Shown: one piece after another, positions 45,350-58,066 of the stretch
How the letters are laid out: every line of letters starts with the position of its first letter
How positions within the stretch are numbered: position 1 is the first letter of the stretch
DNA from: Boswellia sacra
Taxonomy: Eukaryota; Streptophyta; Magnoliopsida; Sapindales; Burseraceae
NCBI GenBank assembly: GCA_013180625.2
Contig: SNVD02006975.1
Coordinates: 205,669-269,668, forward strand
DNA length: 64,000 bases
Reading direction: 5' to 3'
Notes under the pieces: model-generated
Told to the model about the DNA's origin: nothing
The model's database searches: none
Seen by the model: only the letters and a program-made list of their open reading frames with translations
Position numbers and translations under genes: made by a program

Positions 45350-48300
45350 TAGCACTTGCTTTTCTCTTTTTCTCTGATCATCTCTACGAACTTTGATGCA
45401 TCTCTGCACGTGGTTTGCTACATGGGGACCATCTATATGTGATCTATATCCATCTAATTTCATTTACATATCATCTCCCCGATATTTTCATTTTCAACTT
45501 CTTAACTAGAATATGCCTTGTTTATCTTACAAGTAAAATTTAATTAATCAAACAACGCATTTGACTTTGCTATTTGCCAGCTCCTTTCTTTGCGAATCCG
45601 TGTACGTGCATCATCGCCGTTTCTTCCAGGTATTTTGACTTCAATCATGCCAAGATTCACTTGCTAACTAAAAGATTTGCATTCATTTTCCAATCGCAAT
45701 ATTTTAAACCATTTTAGTCCCCATGTCCTTCACCCTAATTGCATACCATCCTACTAGAGTTAGTATTGTGGTGTAGGCCTTCAAGGATCTACGTCAAAAC
45801 GTCAAAATGTGTATCTATCTATCTATAATAAGTTGTATTAAATGGAGATGAAAGCAATAAAACTACCCATCATTTCTAATAATTAGGATTAAATGGTATC
45901 AACCACTTGTTTCAAAATTAGGTATACTGAAAATATGGGAATTAAGGGTGTATTCGTTTTTTAATCTAAATCATGTTTTCTGTGTGTTGTGCATTTTTCA
46001 ATACATTTTATATTTAATATCAACCGCATATCATTTTTAAAATTTAAAATAATTCAAAATCAACTACGCATTCTTAAATCTAATTGAAAACAAAAACACA
46101 AAATCACAAAACAAAAAGATTTAAATTCATTCCATATTTTATATTGTTACAATTGTTAGCTAGAAGTATTAATGGGGTTTCTATTTTTATATGTATATGT
46201 ATATAGGTTTTTTGGGGTGGAATAAGTGGCACGAGCGTTTTCAAAAATTAGTAAATTAACTTTGGATTCCTCCGCTGGAAACGGAGGCTGTTGAGATTTG
46301 GTAAGCTTCCGGATTCAACTAACTCCCAACATCACACCCTCTAAATCTGTCAATTAATATTTATTTAACCCAAACATTGATTTTATCGTGAGATGATAAA
46401 TGAAGACGAGATAAAAGTGGATTATATCATTTCATACTTTGAGTACAAAGCGGGGAACCGAACTAGGGGGCGCATGGTTTTCATCATCAAAGAGTAAGCT
46501 ACTTTCGAAGCCAAATCCACGCGCCTTTAGAAGACGTGACGAAGACAGCTCAATCAGGAAGTGACAGAAAAGCAGCATCGGATGTTTTTAGCAGGACATG
46601 CGAATCATGAAGGGTATTTAGGTAACAGGGAGTAAGTGCAAAAGTAGTAATTAATAATAAGTGGCAAATAGTTTAATAAGAAAATGAGATAAAAAGACTG
46701 AGAATGGTTCCATGCGGGGCGGGCTCAGGCTGGGCTGGCGCTGGCGAGCGAGGGAGGCTACAGAGCATGATTGCCAAAGGCAGGCACAAGCGAACCCACA
46801 TGGGGTTTGGGTCACCATTTTGGTTGGTTCCAATTTCCATAACCAACCATTGCTAACCATCATATCGTATTCCATGTCTCTCAATCATGAAGCACCTCAT
46901 TCTCTGCCTTGCCTTCTAATTTCAGCTCTTCCCTTTTCAACCCCACAAGGACTAAGCAACGTAACCAATACAAATCACCGCACTTGGAGTTTGGGTTATC
47001 CTCATAATTACCTTTCCATAAGGCTGCCATTTGGCATCCTATTATTTATTTCCATTTTAGGTCAACTGGGTTGAAATTATTTATTTTTATTACAAAGGAT
47101 ACGGGAAGGAGTATATGAAGAGTGAGCTAAATGGCAGGCCCCTAAAGTTTTGGCTGATACTATATGGTATTGTATTCTCGTTGTATATCAATTGCTAGCT
47201 TGCATGGGAATGGGATTCATCAGCTAGTCTAGTACATAACGTTTGTCTTTAACTTATTTGCCACATGCCAGTTATTGGCTTATATAGAAAGAAGCCGTCA
47301 TGTTCATCATTTACAAAGAAGGAAAATTAAGGATAAATCTGATCGCTGTTACTGTAAACAAAATGCTTGACGGATTGATGAAAACTACTCGTAGATGTAA
47401 TTAATAGTATATATGTGAAGCACGTGTATGTATCAAATGGGGATCTGGGTCCAGATGCTCCTCCTGCCGCGTCCATGATTCCTCCACTTTTAGAAGATGC
47501 TTTAATTTAACATTGATATCTCTCTCTGTACAGAAAACTTTCGTGGAGTACAAGGTCATGTTGTCCACTATGTTGTGTCTGTAGCCTGTTAGTGACTTGG
47601 TATGTCAGGAAGGATCGTAACCCCACATTAATTTGCATATAGTGTTAGGTAACCTTTTATCATCATCACTTATATGCTTCTACCTCTTAAAGTCAGCAAA
47701 CGCCACTTATCATGATCGATTAGATCTCCATATCATCATGTGGGTCAACTTGGAAAGATGTTTTAAGTTGACCCATGCGTCTAGCGTAAGCTTGCTAACT
47801 CATGTCAATTTGCCATGCCAAGCTCCTGAATTTCGACTCTTTGGATGCGTAAATGAGTAAACACTTTTAAGTGGCCCGCCAATTTGAAGTTTGATTTTAT
47901 GACCAGATCAAATTTATCACTTATTGGATTGGAATAATATTGTCTTCTCATGTATATATTGGTCAAAATTTACTTTCTAAATGATTTGATATTAATTTGA
48001 AAACTTATATAACTTATCATAGTGATTAACAATTATAAATCAAGCCATACTGGGATACAAATATTCTTCAGTGGATTAACACTTTTTTTTTTTAACCAAA
48101 ATCAATCCGAATGGGTTAAACTTTTAAACCAACCACGCCTACATGGGTAAATTTTCGTGACATGGAGTTGAATGGTGTGGGAGATAGATAGGTGGATATT
48201 TGAATGAATGGTTACCATTCGGTTCTGCAACATCAAAAAGTCGGTCTAGGTTTATATATTTCTGATGCTAGTCATCATAGCTAGTGGGCTTTTGGCCAAT

Positions 48301-48700
48301 ATTGATACCCGGTAAAATAGTTGGGTGATATTTGGTTACCATTAACGGTGATTTTGACAAAGATCTCCGCGCGATGATTTTTATGTCATTTTGATGGGAT
48401 ACATACGGTATTATGGCTCATGAATTTCATACAATAATTTAGGTGGGAGTTAGATTTTAGATCTTTTAATTATTTGCCTTTAGAATCTTATAATAATATT
48501 CAATTAAAACAAATATAGATATTTTTTTCTTAGGTAATTAAGTTATAAAAAAATTATAATGTATTTGTCGTAAATTTAAATTGTTTTTCTCTAAATTTAT
48601 TATTAGGAATATGAGCTCTCTTAACGCTTAATCTTGATATATACGTACGTGAAGACAATTTTCTTAAACTAATAAATCATAAATTAACCTATAGATAACT
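45350..48700. other. intergenic region, no supported gene
   Basis: The sequence has several open frames up to 120 codons (for example 46712-47074), but none shows a family motif, splice pattern or consistent composition. The part next to 45350 is the SMR promoter side. The remainder is AT-rich. A short perfect inverted repeat is listed separately. Confidence 0.55.
47741..47775. repeat. short inverted repeat TGGGTCAACTT
   Basis: TGGGTCAACTT (47741-47751) and its exact complement AAGTTGACCCA (47765-47775) are separated by 13 bases. Each arm contains a TTGACC/GGTCAA W-box core. It could be a divergent WRKY site or chance. It is too short for a miRNA precursor. Confidence 0.5.
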
Positions 48701-50113
48701 TGATAAATGCGTGAAAATACACTTTTAAGTATAAATAATTAATGCTAATTGGTCAATATTGTAAAACTTTTGTGATATTTTAGCATAATTATTTTGCTTA
48801 TGCCTCTTTTGCATTTGTTTTATTTCTTTTGCATTTTTTAGTTTTTATCTTAAAATAAAGTGTTGTCCTTGAATTGTAATTATTGAAAATCTTTGTGCAG
48901 GTTTCATAAAATGGATATAACTCTCAATCTATAAATCAAAATGAGGAGATTCTTGAACCTGGAGCAACATGACCCAATCCTACACAAAGTTGAAGAAAAA
49001 TCAAAAGCCTAAATCCAACATTTGATGGGCCGAAATTGAGACACAATAAAACTGAACTATAGTTGTTGCTTAGTCCGACCCATGTTCACTAGTTTGACCA
49101 TATCTCATAGAAGACTTGTCGAAATTGTATGAATCTAGTGGCCATGGAAAGATGAGACAAAAAGCTACAACTCTCATGTTTTCCACGAAGGCTAATTCAA
49201 TCATTTTGGTAGCCAAAAATGTGCTGCAAGTTGATGGAAGGCTTGGTGGTCAAAAATGTGGAAGATTGGTTCATACTAAAATAGTTTCATTTAATCACCT
49301 ATATAAGGACAACTTGAGGAGTTGAATAGAGAGGAGAAAAATCCTTTGGATCCCATTATATCATTGTATATTACAAATCTCTCTTGTATTTTCTCTTTAG
49401 AAATGATGGGAATGAATCGTAAGTTAGGCTAGAACTCTTGGTAAGGCTAAAGATAAACTTGTATGTATAATTTATCTATTTCTCTACTTTGATTCTTCCT
49501 TAAGGGCTATAAAGTTTGTATGTTTGTTTACGTATTAAACTCTTTCTCATCTTGTGATTTCTCTTTAATCCATAAATTATAATTCTCAATTTCATATAAA
49601 TTCAATCATGCCTTCTTTATGTGATTCGTGTTGAATTATAATTGTTACTGGTAGTTTCATTTTATGAGTTAATCTTTTACTGTAATATTATCAATTGATA
49701 TATTGTCGCTCTTGGATAACTTGTAAGGATGAACGTTGTTGGTAAATATCTGTAAAGAGTTTATGCATAACAAATACATGTGTTTATCAATTATGCTTTA
49801 TGATACAAATTTTTTGATTGATTGTTTGGGATATGAAACTTTCAATTGAGTTATAATTGTTGAACCAAAGTGGGTATTAGATTTACAAAACATATAAGTG
49901 ATTCTCGATACCTTACCTCTTAATTACCATCAATTGCTTCCAATTATTATGCATTGTAGTCTCTTTATAACCAATCACTTCAAAGTTAAATTTTATGTCT
50001 TTATTATCTTTTTAGTATTTTTGTTTTGCTAACCTCTTTTGTCGAAAGTCTCCTTATGGATTCGACATCTCAACTTATACTATAATAACCGCGATATATT
50101 TTGGGTGTAAACA
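48701..50113 (+). repeat. 5' LTR of Athila-like element 1
   Basis: Starts TGATAAATGCGTG and ends GGTGTAAACA just before the primer site. It shows the same layout as the LTR at 56537, including a shared AAAATGG.ATAACTCTC.ATTTATA-like block (about 48909 and 56690), but is otherwise strongly diverged. Confidence 0.75.
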
Positions 50114-50118
50114 AAATT

Positions 50119-50136
50119 TGGTGCCGTTGCCGGGGA
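50119..50136 (+). other. primer-binding site, Asp tRNA type, element 1
   Basis: TGGTGCCGTTGCCGGGGA is complementary, with one mismatch, to the 3' end of aspartate tRNA, the primer of Athila-type elements. Confidence 0.85.
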
Positions 50137-50350
50137 GGCGAAATAGACGAAAGATGGTTTATATTTTTCATTTCTTTTTCTTGTAAAATTTTATTTCTTA
50201 GTTTCTTTTCTTTTCCATTTTTTTTTTGCTTTAAATAATTTCTTAACTTTTTCTAACTTTGCCTAGCTTTTTCTAATCTTGCCTAACTCTAGTTATTATT
50301 CTCTTCTTTTTTATTTTTTTATATTTTGTTGTTTTAATTATTCTTGTACT

Positions 50351-50477
50351 AACTTTTTATTTTTACGCACCTAACATTTATTTTTACGGATCTAATTTTT
50401 ATTTTTACGTACCTAACATTTATTTTTACCCATCTAACTTTTATTTTTATGCATTTAACTTTTATTTTTACGCACCT
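50351..50477 (+). repeat. tandem repeat, about six 21-bp units
   Basis: Units of the form AACWTTTATTTTTACGCACCT repeat about six times with small changes in the element 1 leader. Confidence 0.9.
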
Positions 50478-50858
50478 AAGATTTTTTTTATATTCCTAAC
50501 TTCTAACTTTTTAAATTATAGTCTTTTAATATTCATGTTTTATATTTGAAAGGTTGGCTTTGCCATGTTGCTTCTTTTAATTTTTTTTTCTGCATATACT
50601 TGTCAAAGGCTGGCTTTGCCACCTTGTTTGTTTTTTTTTCTCTCTTCTTCCCTCTAACTTTTTTATCTTATCACTTTTTGACTTTATTTGAGAACTTTCT
50701 TATGTTAAAAAAAAAGAGACAAATTGTGAGGATGTATGAAGCAATCTAGAGACAAACGAAGGAGATTTATGAAGAAATCAGAATGAAAACCACAACTAGA
50801 TTTTGCAACCGAAGAAAACCCAATTTTTAGTTCATCTTCATTTTCTAATTTTGATACA

Positions 50859-52292
50859 ATGAGCCAACATGAGGATAACCCTGTTAAAACTCTAAAAGAT
50901 TACTTGCATCCTACCCGTATAGCCACACCATTATGTATCATATTTTCACCCAACACACTAAAGTTGGACTTTGACATTGGGATCATACCTCTTTTACCCC
51001 CTTTCCGTGGTTTAGATAGTGAAAACCCTTATGTATATATTAGGGAATTTGAAGAAGTAGTGTGCACCTTTCATAGTCAGGCCAATGTCATAGATTTTGT
51101 CGGGTTAAAATTTTTTCCTTTCTCTCTAAAAGACAAAGCAAAGAGTTGGCTATATTTTTTAAGGCCGAGATCCATAGGAATTTGAATAGAAATGACCTAA
51201 GTGTTTTTCAACAAATATTTCCCATAACATAAGACTAACGACCTAAAAAGACAAAGTTCCTCTTTCTTCCAAAAAGATAGTGAAACCTTATACCAAACCT
51301 GGGAGAGATTTAAAGAGTTGTTAAACATGTGTCCTCATTATGGGTATAAAAATTGACACTTAGTTAGTTACTTCTATAAGGGACTCACAATTAGGGAGTG
51401 CCAATTTGTTGAGATGATGTCTAATAGGAAGTTCCTTCAAAAAGACCCTGAGAAAGCCATAGAATTCCTCAAAGACTTAGCTGAAAAAGCCCACACATGG
51501 ACTGAACTTAGCACTACAGATAGCACAAATAGGTCACGACCTAGTGGAATTTATCATTTTAGGGAAGAGGACAACCTTAAAGCCCAATTAGAAGTCTTGA
51601 CTAGGGAATTGGAAGCCTTGAAAACCAAAGATAGGAAGGTCACCCACACGGTTGTTAAGGTTGAATCACAAGATACATGCTTTGTTTTTAGAGGGATGGA
51701 ACACTTAGCTCAGGATTGCCCAACTTATAATGAGATGAGAGAGGTGTATGAGGAATAATGTAATGCCTTAGGGATGTACAAAAAGCCTTATTCACCCCAT
51801 TCTAAAACCTATAACCCTGGCTAAAGAAACCACTCAAACTTTAGTTGGAAATCTAACCCCCCAAAACAATAACCAATGGAAATAGGAACAACAACCACTT
51901 AAGTCTTATCAAGCACCTCAATACAATGCACCACAAGTTAGGAATTCCTTAGAGGACACCTTACAAGCATTTATGGAGGCCCAAAATAAGACTAACCAAA
52001 AATTTGAAACAGTTCTTGCACAAGTGGTAGAAGAGAACAAGGAGATAAAAGTCAAATCACTAAGCTAACCAGTGCTTTGACCATACAAGAGCGAGGTAAG
52101 TTTCCATCTCAAACTAAGTCTAATCCAAAGGGGCAACATATGACGCAAGCCTCTACTTCTAACACACAAAACCTCGAAGAGGTAAATGCCATCACTACTC
52201 GGAGTGGTAAGACTTTAAATGAGCCTACATTGCCAATCAATACAACCATGAAAAATAAAGATGTTTTCCTACAAAAGGAGGACATTTTTTAG
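50859..52292 (+). pseudogene. gag of Athila-like element 1
   Basis: Starts MSQHEDNPVKTLKDYLHPTR and shows the retrotransposon gag domain (PPFRGLDSENPYVYIREFEE, FPFSLKDKAKSWLYFL). It then has stops at about 51185 and frame breaks. Later pieces are at 51414-51758 (RKFLQKDPEKAIEFL; knuckle-like CFVFRGMEHLAQDC near 51680) and 52077-52292 (ITTRSGKTL). It is not functional. Confidence 0.82.
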
Positions 52293-52429
52293 AAAGAACT
52301 TAAAGAGAAATTTTTGATCCAGGTGCCTTTTTCCCAAGCTCCCAGATCTAATAGGAAAAACTCAAAAATTCAAGGTGAGATTCTAGAACACTTGAAACAA
52401 GTTAAGGTTAATCTTCTGTTTTTGCATGT

Positions 52430-55400
52430 AATTAAACAGGTTCTGGCTTACACCAAAGTTATCGAGGATCTATGCACCATTAAAAGAAAGCACCATCAAA
52501 AGAAGACTGCATTCTTGACAAAACAAGTAAGTGCAGTAATTGAACAGAAAGCGTCACCCAAGTATAAAGATCCAGGGTGTCCTACAATTTCCTGCCATAT
52601 CGGGAATATGAATTCAGTCAAGTATTGCTAGATTTAGGAGCAAGTGTCAATCTCACGCGCTATTCTGTTTACTTACAATTAGGACTTGGAGAGATCAAAC
52701 CCACATCCATAGTTTTACAATTGGTCGATCGATTAGTCAAGGAACCACGAGGAATAGTGAAAAATGTTTTATTACAAATTGATAAATTTTATTACCCTGT
52801 TCATTTTCTTGTTTTGGATACTCAGTTTGTGGTTAATATGGAGTTCAAAATCCCTTTTATTTTAGGGAGACATTTTCTCGTCACTGCTAACGCTCTTATT
52901 AATTGTAGGAACGGTCTTATGAAATTATCATTTGGGAACATAACTCTTGAGGTGAATATTTTCCATATTGGAAAGCAATCACGAGAGGAGGACGACTGCC
53001 ATAATTCATATATGATAGTCACACTTATCTCGGAGGTGGCTTATAGAAAACAAGATTCCGACTCTTTAGAATACCTTATTGATTCTGATTTTGAAGATTT
53101 ATTTTACCTTGATGATGCGACTAATGTGTTGGTTGTTTTTGACTCACATGATAAAAAGACTCGATTTTGGCAACCATGCTTTGAAGAATTGCCTCGTGCA
53201 GGAGAAAAGCCAAAACCCTCTAATTAGAGGCACCAAAAGTTAAACTTTTTGCACTGCCCAAAGGTTTAAAGCACGTATTTTTGGTAGCAGGTGATATCTT
53301 TCCTGTTATTATTTCTTCAGAACTTAGTGTTGAACAAGATGAAAAATTGATAAACTTGTTAAAAGAACATAAGTCTGCACTAGGTTGGACTATAGTTGAT
53401 ATTAAAGGTATTTCTCCATTAATATGTTCCCATATAATCCATCTAGAGGAAGAAACCCAACCTCGTAGAGACCCCCAAAGAAGACTTAACCAACAATGAA
53501 AGAAGTGGTAAATAAAAAAGTCTTAAAACTATTAGATGCAAGTATAATCTATCCAATATTTGATAGTTAATTGGTAAGTTCAACACAAGTAGTGTCTAAG
53601 AAATCTGAAGTAACTGTGGTTCAAAATGATAAAGGAGTGTCTGTTCCAACTAAGGTAGTAACTAGATGGCGAATGTGTATTGATTATAAGAAATTAAACA
53701 CAGGCACTCGAAAAAACTACTTTTCATTGCCTTTTATTGACCAAATCTTGGAACTTGTAGCTGGCCATCCTTTCTATTGCTTTCTCGATGGATACTCAGG
53801 ATATTATCAGATACAGATAGTTACAGAGGATCAGGATAAGACTACCTTTACATGCCCTTTTGGTACTTATGCTTTTCGTAGGATGCCATTTGGATTATGT
53901 AATCCACCAGCTACTATTCAACGTTGCATACATAGTATTTTCTCAGACATGGTTAAAAAATGCATGGAGGTTTTTATGGATGATTTGACTATTTTTGGTA
54001 ACTCTTTTGATTCATGTCTACTTAACTTAAAATCTGTTTTGGGTAGGTGTGAAGAAAAATGACTTGTGCTTAATTGGGAAAAATGTCATTTCATGGTGTC
54101 TTCTGGGATTGTTTTGGGAGACATTATTTCAAAAAGAGAAATAGAGGTTGACAAGGCTAAAATCAAGTTGATCTCTAAATTTGCTACGCCCAAAATGATA
54201 AAAGATGTCCGATCATTTCTAGGGCATGCTGGTTTTTATAGGAGGTTTATACAAAATTTTTCTTGTATAACTAGACCATTGTGTAACATCTTATTAAAAG
54301 ATGCTGAATTTGCGTGGACTCAATCTTACGAGGAAGCATTTCATACACTAATTGTCAAACTCACCACTGCTCCTATTATGCAGTCACCTGATTGGAACCT
54401 TCCATTTGAGATTATATATGACGCCAGTAACTATGCTGTACGAGTAGTCCTTGGTCAACGAAGGGAGGGGAAACCCTTTGTTGTTCATTATGCTAGTAGA
54501 ACCTTGAATGATGCTCAAATGAATTATTCTACTATTGAAAAGGAACTATTAGCTGTTGTTTTTGCCTTGGACAAATTTCGTTCTTATTTAATTGGTTCAC
54601 CTATTACTGTGTTTATTGACCATGCATCTTTTAAGTACCTTTTTTCTAAGAAGGATGCTAAGGCCAGTCTAATTAGGTGGATTTTTTTTTTTTTTTTTTT
54701 GCAGGAACTTGATCTAACCATTAAATACAAGAAGGGTGTCGAAAACGTTGTAGCAGATAACTTATCTCGTCTTGAGTTCCATGATTCCATTAATGTCCAA
54801 CCAATTCAAGATGATTTCCCTAATGAACATCTTTTCACTATAAGCCAAGTACCTTGGTATGAAAATATTGTAAATTACTTTGTTTGCGGAGAAGTTTCAT
54901 CTAACTGGAGTGTACAAGATAAGCGTAAGTTCTTGGTTGAGGTGTGTAATTTTTATTGGGATGATCATTATCTTCTCAAATATTACACTGACCAAATTAT
55001 GCGACATTGCATTCCTGACAGTGAAATTGCTAGTGTCTTAAACTTTTGTCATAGTGCTGCTTGTGGTGGTCGTTTCTCAACAAACAAGACTGCCACAAAA
55101 ATTTTACAGCGTGGACTCTACTGGCCTACTTTGTTCAAAGATACTAACAATTTTTGTTGTTCGTGTGAAAGATGTCAAAAGTTGGGTGCTTTATCTCGCC
55201 ATCATATGATGCCTCTTAACCCTGTTCTTATTATTGAGATATTTGACTGTTGGGGTATTGACGTTATGAGACTTTTTCCTATATCTTTTGGTTATCTTTA
55301 CATTCTTCTAGCTGTTGATTATGTGTCCAAATGTGTGGAGGTTGTGGCTTATCGTGGTAAAGTTCTTAAAAGAAAACGTGTAGTCTAGGTATGGTACGCC

Positions 55401-55930
55401 ACGTGTCATCATCAGTGACCAAAGGACACTTTTTTGTAACCGTTCTTTTGAAGCTTTGATGTGCAGGTATGGTGTTCTTCATAAGATTTTCACCTCATAC
55501 CATCCACAGACAAATGGGCAAGTAGAGCTCACAAATAGAGAGGTCAAGCAGATTCTAGAAAAGACTATTAACTCGAATCGTAAAGACTGGTCTTTACACC
55601 TTTCTGATACATTATGGGCATACGACACTGCTTACAAAACTATCCGAGGAATGTCTTCATATTGCCTTGTCTATAGGAAAGCTTGTCATTTACCTCTTGA
55701 GCTAGAATATAAAGCTTATTGGACTGTTAAAGCCCTTAACTTTGATTTGAGTGTTGCAGGTCTTCAAAGAAAGTTACAATTATCAGAAATAGAAGAATTG
55801 TAGAATAATGCCTATGGCAACTCCAAGATCTATAAAGCTAAAATGAAAACGACTCATGACAAACAAATCTTAGGGAAAAACTTTGAGCTAAATCAACGGG
55901 TTTATCTTTATAATTTTTGATTGTTTTTAC
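52430..55930 (+). pseudogene. pol of Athila-like element 1 (protease, RT, RNase H, integrase)
   Basis: The protease region has LLDLGASVNLTRYSVY near 52630 and PFILGRHFLVTANAL. RT runs 53571-54200 (WRMCIDYKKLNTGTRKNYF, FTCPFGTYAFRRMPFGLCNP, VFMDDLTIFGNSF near 53970), with a TGA at 54060-54062. RNase H (YDASNYAVRVVLGQR, ASRTLNDAQMNYSTIEKELL) contains a T-run of ~20 at 54681-54702 that enlarges the chain to IFFFFFFL. Integrase has the HHCC-like finger (HSAACGGRF, CERCQKLG), WGIDVM, then a frame change and stop near 55375, ISDQRTLF and HPQTNGQVELTNREVKQ at 55501. The reading fades at LFLHPRK, where the hAT-like element begins. Confidence 0.88.
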
Positions 55931-55941
55931 ACCCTAGAAAA

Positions 55942-56537
55942 TAGAGGTGGAATCGGGCCGGGTTGGGGGTGGGGATGCCATCCCCATCCCCATCCCCAAT
56001 TAAAATATCAATCCCCATCCCCTATTAATCCTCAATTTTTTAAAGCGGGGATGGGGATGGGGAATCCCTAAAGCCAAAATGCATCCCCATCCCCATCCCC
56101 ATCCCCATCCCCATCCCCATTTACTTGTTAAAAATTTTTACTTTGAAATAAAACATATTTTAAATTACAACTATAAACCTTAAGCAACATACCTACAAAT
56201 AAATATTAATAAATCTTTAGACAATCAACATCCTTAAAATAAATCTTTAGGCAAACAAAGGTGGGCTAGGTTGGGCTTGAGTTTTATTAAAGTAGGTGGG
56301 ACATTAAGTTTTATAATAGGAAAGATAACAAGGGTTTAAGTATTAGATTACTAAAAATATATATATTATTTTATTTTAATTTCGGGGAGCGGGCCGGGCT
56401 GGGCTTGGAGCATAATCCCCATCCCCATCCCCATTTAATTTCGGGTAAAATTTTTGTCCCCATCCCCACCCCATTCCCCATTTTTAGCTCCCCATCCCCG
56501 ACCCAAACGGGTTGGGGAATTGCGGGGCTCCATCCCT
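55942..56537. mobile_element. hAT-like element rich in CCCCAT repeats
   Basis: Starts TAGAGGTGGAATCGGGCC. The right end reversed reads CAGGGATGGAGCCCCG, an imperfect inverted terminus. Both subterminal parts consist of CCCCATCCCCATCCC or the complement (55965-56118 and 56415-56500). No 8-bp duplication is seen, because the right flank is the next retrotransposon. No protein is encoded. Its minus strand has long GGGGAT runs able to form G-quadruplexes. Confidence 0.6.
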
Positions 56538-58042
56538 GATGAACACTTAAATATACATGTTTAATAAGAGTTTAGTTCATCATATTGCATTAATAGTGTC
56601 ATTAAATTCCTCAACTTAAGCATATTTGTAGCATTTGCATCTTTGGAATTAATTCCTCTTAATTTTGGTTTTGTTACAGGTTCGGTAAAATGGGCATAAC
56701 TCTCTATTTATAGATCAGAATGGTGCAATTCTTAATGTTTTGGAAAGCTGATTTAATTGTCTACAAGATTGCATTTCACAAGCATCATCAAATTCGGGCT
56801 CTTAGTGGACCAAAATTGGGCTTGAAGTGAACCCATCTACAGTCTCGGCCCAGTCTGACCAGGCCTCAGTATTTGGACCGTATCTCTCAAAATACGTATC
56901 CAAATTGTGCAAATCAATATGTTCTAGAAAGCTGAGAGAAATATCTACAACTTTCATGAAGACATGTGATTAAAATTCACAACATTTTGATGTCAAAATT
57001 GATGGTCAAAGTTGGTGCCTAATGATCCCAATTGTCAAAGATATTTACAACTAATATTTGACAATTATGCCCTTGTAATTTGACAAGTTTGCCCCTGGAT
57101 GTATCTATAAATAGAGGTGCCTTGTGACCCATTAGGGCATCTTGGCCTTGGCTGGAACATTTTAGCTTTGGCTAGGATCTTGTATTGTGTTTTGTGTTAT
57201 TAATGAATTTCCTTTTTCTTTCTATTATAATGTTCTTCTAATTTCTCTTTTGCTAAGGTGAAAGGGTGAAACCCTTGATATGAGAATAAGGATTCTCTAA
57301 CCCTTAATATGTGCTTAATAATCTTAATCTTATAATGTTTATTCAATATGATTTATATTTAATTTCTTAATCAATCTTGACACCACTCGTAAAGTGGAGG
57401 TCTTGATCCATTGTCGACAATCCTTGGCACATCAAATGCTTGGATCCTTTCTAGATGATGTATGGTTCTTCCTTACCGACACGAATCTAGTTAGGAACCT
57501 TGATTTGTTGTAGACATATGGTGATTGGCACATTGGATGCTTGAACCCATTTACAAGAAGTGGTATAAATATTGGTAATGAAACAAATATAATTCATATA
57601 ACTAAAATGGGCTAATTATCCTTATTCGAAATATCAAGGGCGGATCCCCTAACCTTAGCCTTCATTGTTATTGTGTTAATTCCTCTTGTATTTTTAATTA
57701 TTCTATTGTTTATGAACTTTTTATTTTATTTACTATGGTAGGTTCTACCACCTTATGAAATTGTTCTTTAATTTACTATGGTTGGTTATACCACCTATTT
57801 CCATGGATGGTTTTACCTCCTCTTGCTTTTTGTTTTATATTTGAATGGTCGGTAATACCGCCTACCATCTTACATACTTGTTGATATTATCATGTCACCT
57901 CTTTGAATTATCCATATCACATTTGTTTAGCTTATAATTTGTAACGCTTAAATTCCCTTCCTCGTGGATCGACCCCGGTCTCACCGGGTTTATTACTTCG
58001 ACACTCCTATACTTGGGAGACAATCCTTTTTCGGATGTGTCA
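56537..58042 (+). repeat. 5' LTR of Athila-like element 2
   Basis: Begins TGATGAACACTTAAAT and ends GGATGTGTCA, six bases before the primer site. The right half carries imperfect repeats of GGTNGGTTNTACCNCCT type (57735-57875). Confidence 0.78.
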
Positions 58043-58048
58043 AGTTTT

Positions 58049-58066
58049 TGGCGCCGTTGCCGGGGA
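58049..58066 (+). other. primer-binding site, Asp tRNA type, element 2
   Basis: TGGCGCCGTTGCCGGGGA is an exact complement of the 3' end of plant aspartate tRNA. Confidence 0.92.

Larger units (their letters stand above)
48701..55941 (+). mobile_element. Athila-like Ty3/gypsy retrotransposon 1, right end missing
   Basis: A ~1.4-kb 5' LTR, an Asp-tRNA primer site, gag, protease, RT/RNase H and integrase follow in gypsy order (integrase last). The element stops inside the post-integrase region at 55941, where a hAT-like element begins. No 3' LTR lies between that element and the next retrotransposon, so the right end may be beyond the second Athila element, outside the window. The candidate target base string before the LTR is TAACT (48696-48700). 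Many stops and shifts make it inactive. Confidence 0.85.

Noticed and set aside
46712..47074. 120-codon + strand frame
   Set aside because: No conserved motif, splice pattern or protein-like composition; the opposite strand is open in part as well.
47741..47775. Hairpin as a possible miRNA precursor
   Set aside because: The stem is only 11-13 bp, far too short for a plant miRNA precursor.
49116..49325. 69-codon frame in the element 1 LTR
   Set aside because: It lies within the LTR, and the diverged LTR of element 2 does not keep it open.
50351..50477. Regular repeats as a CRISPR array
   Set aside because: Contiguous tandem units without unique spacers, in a plant retrotransposon leader.
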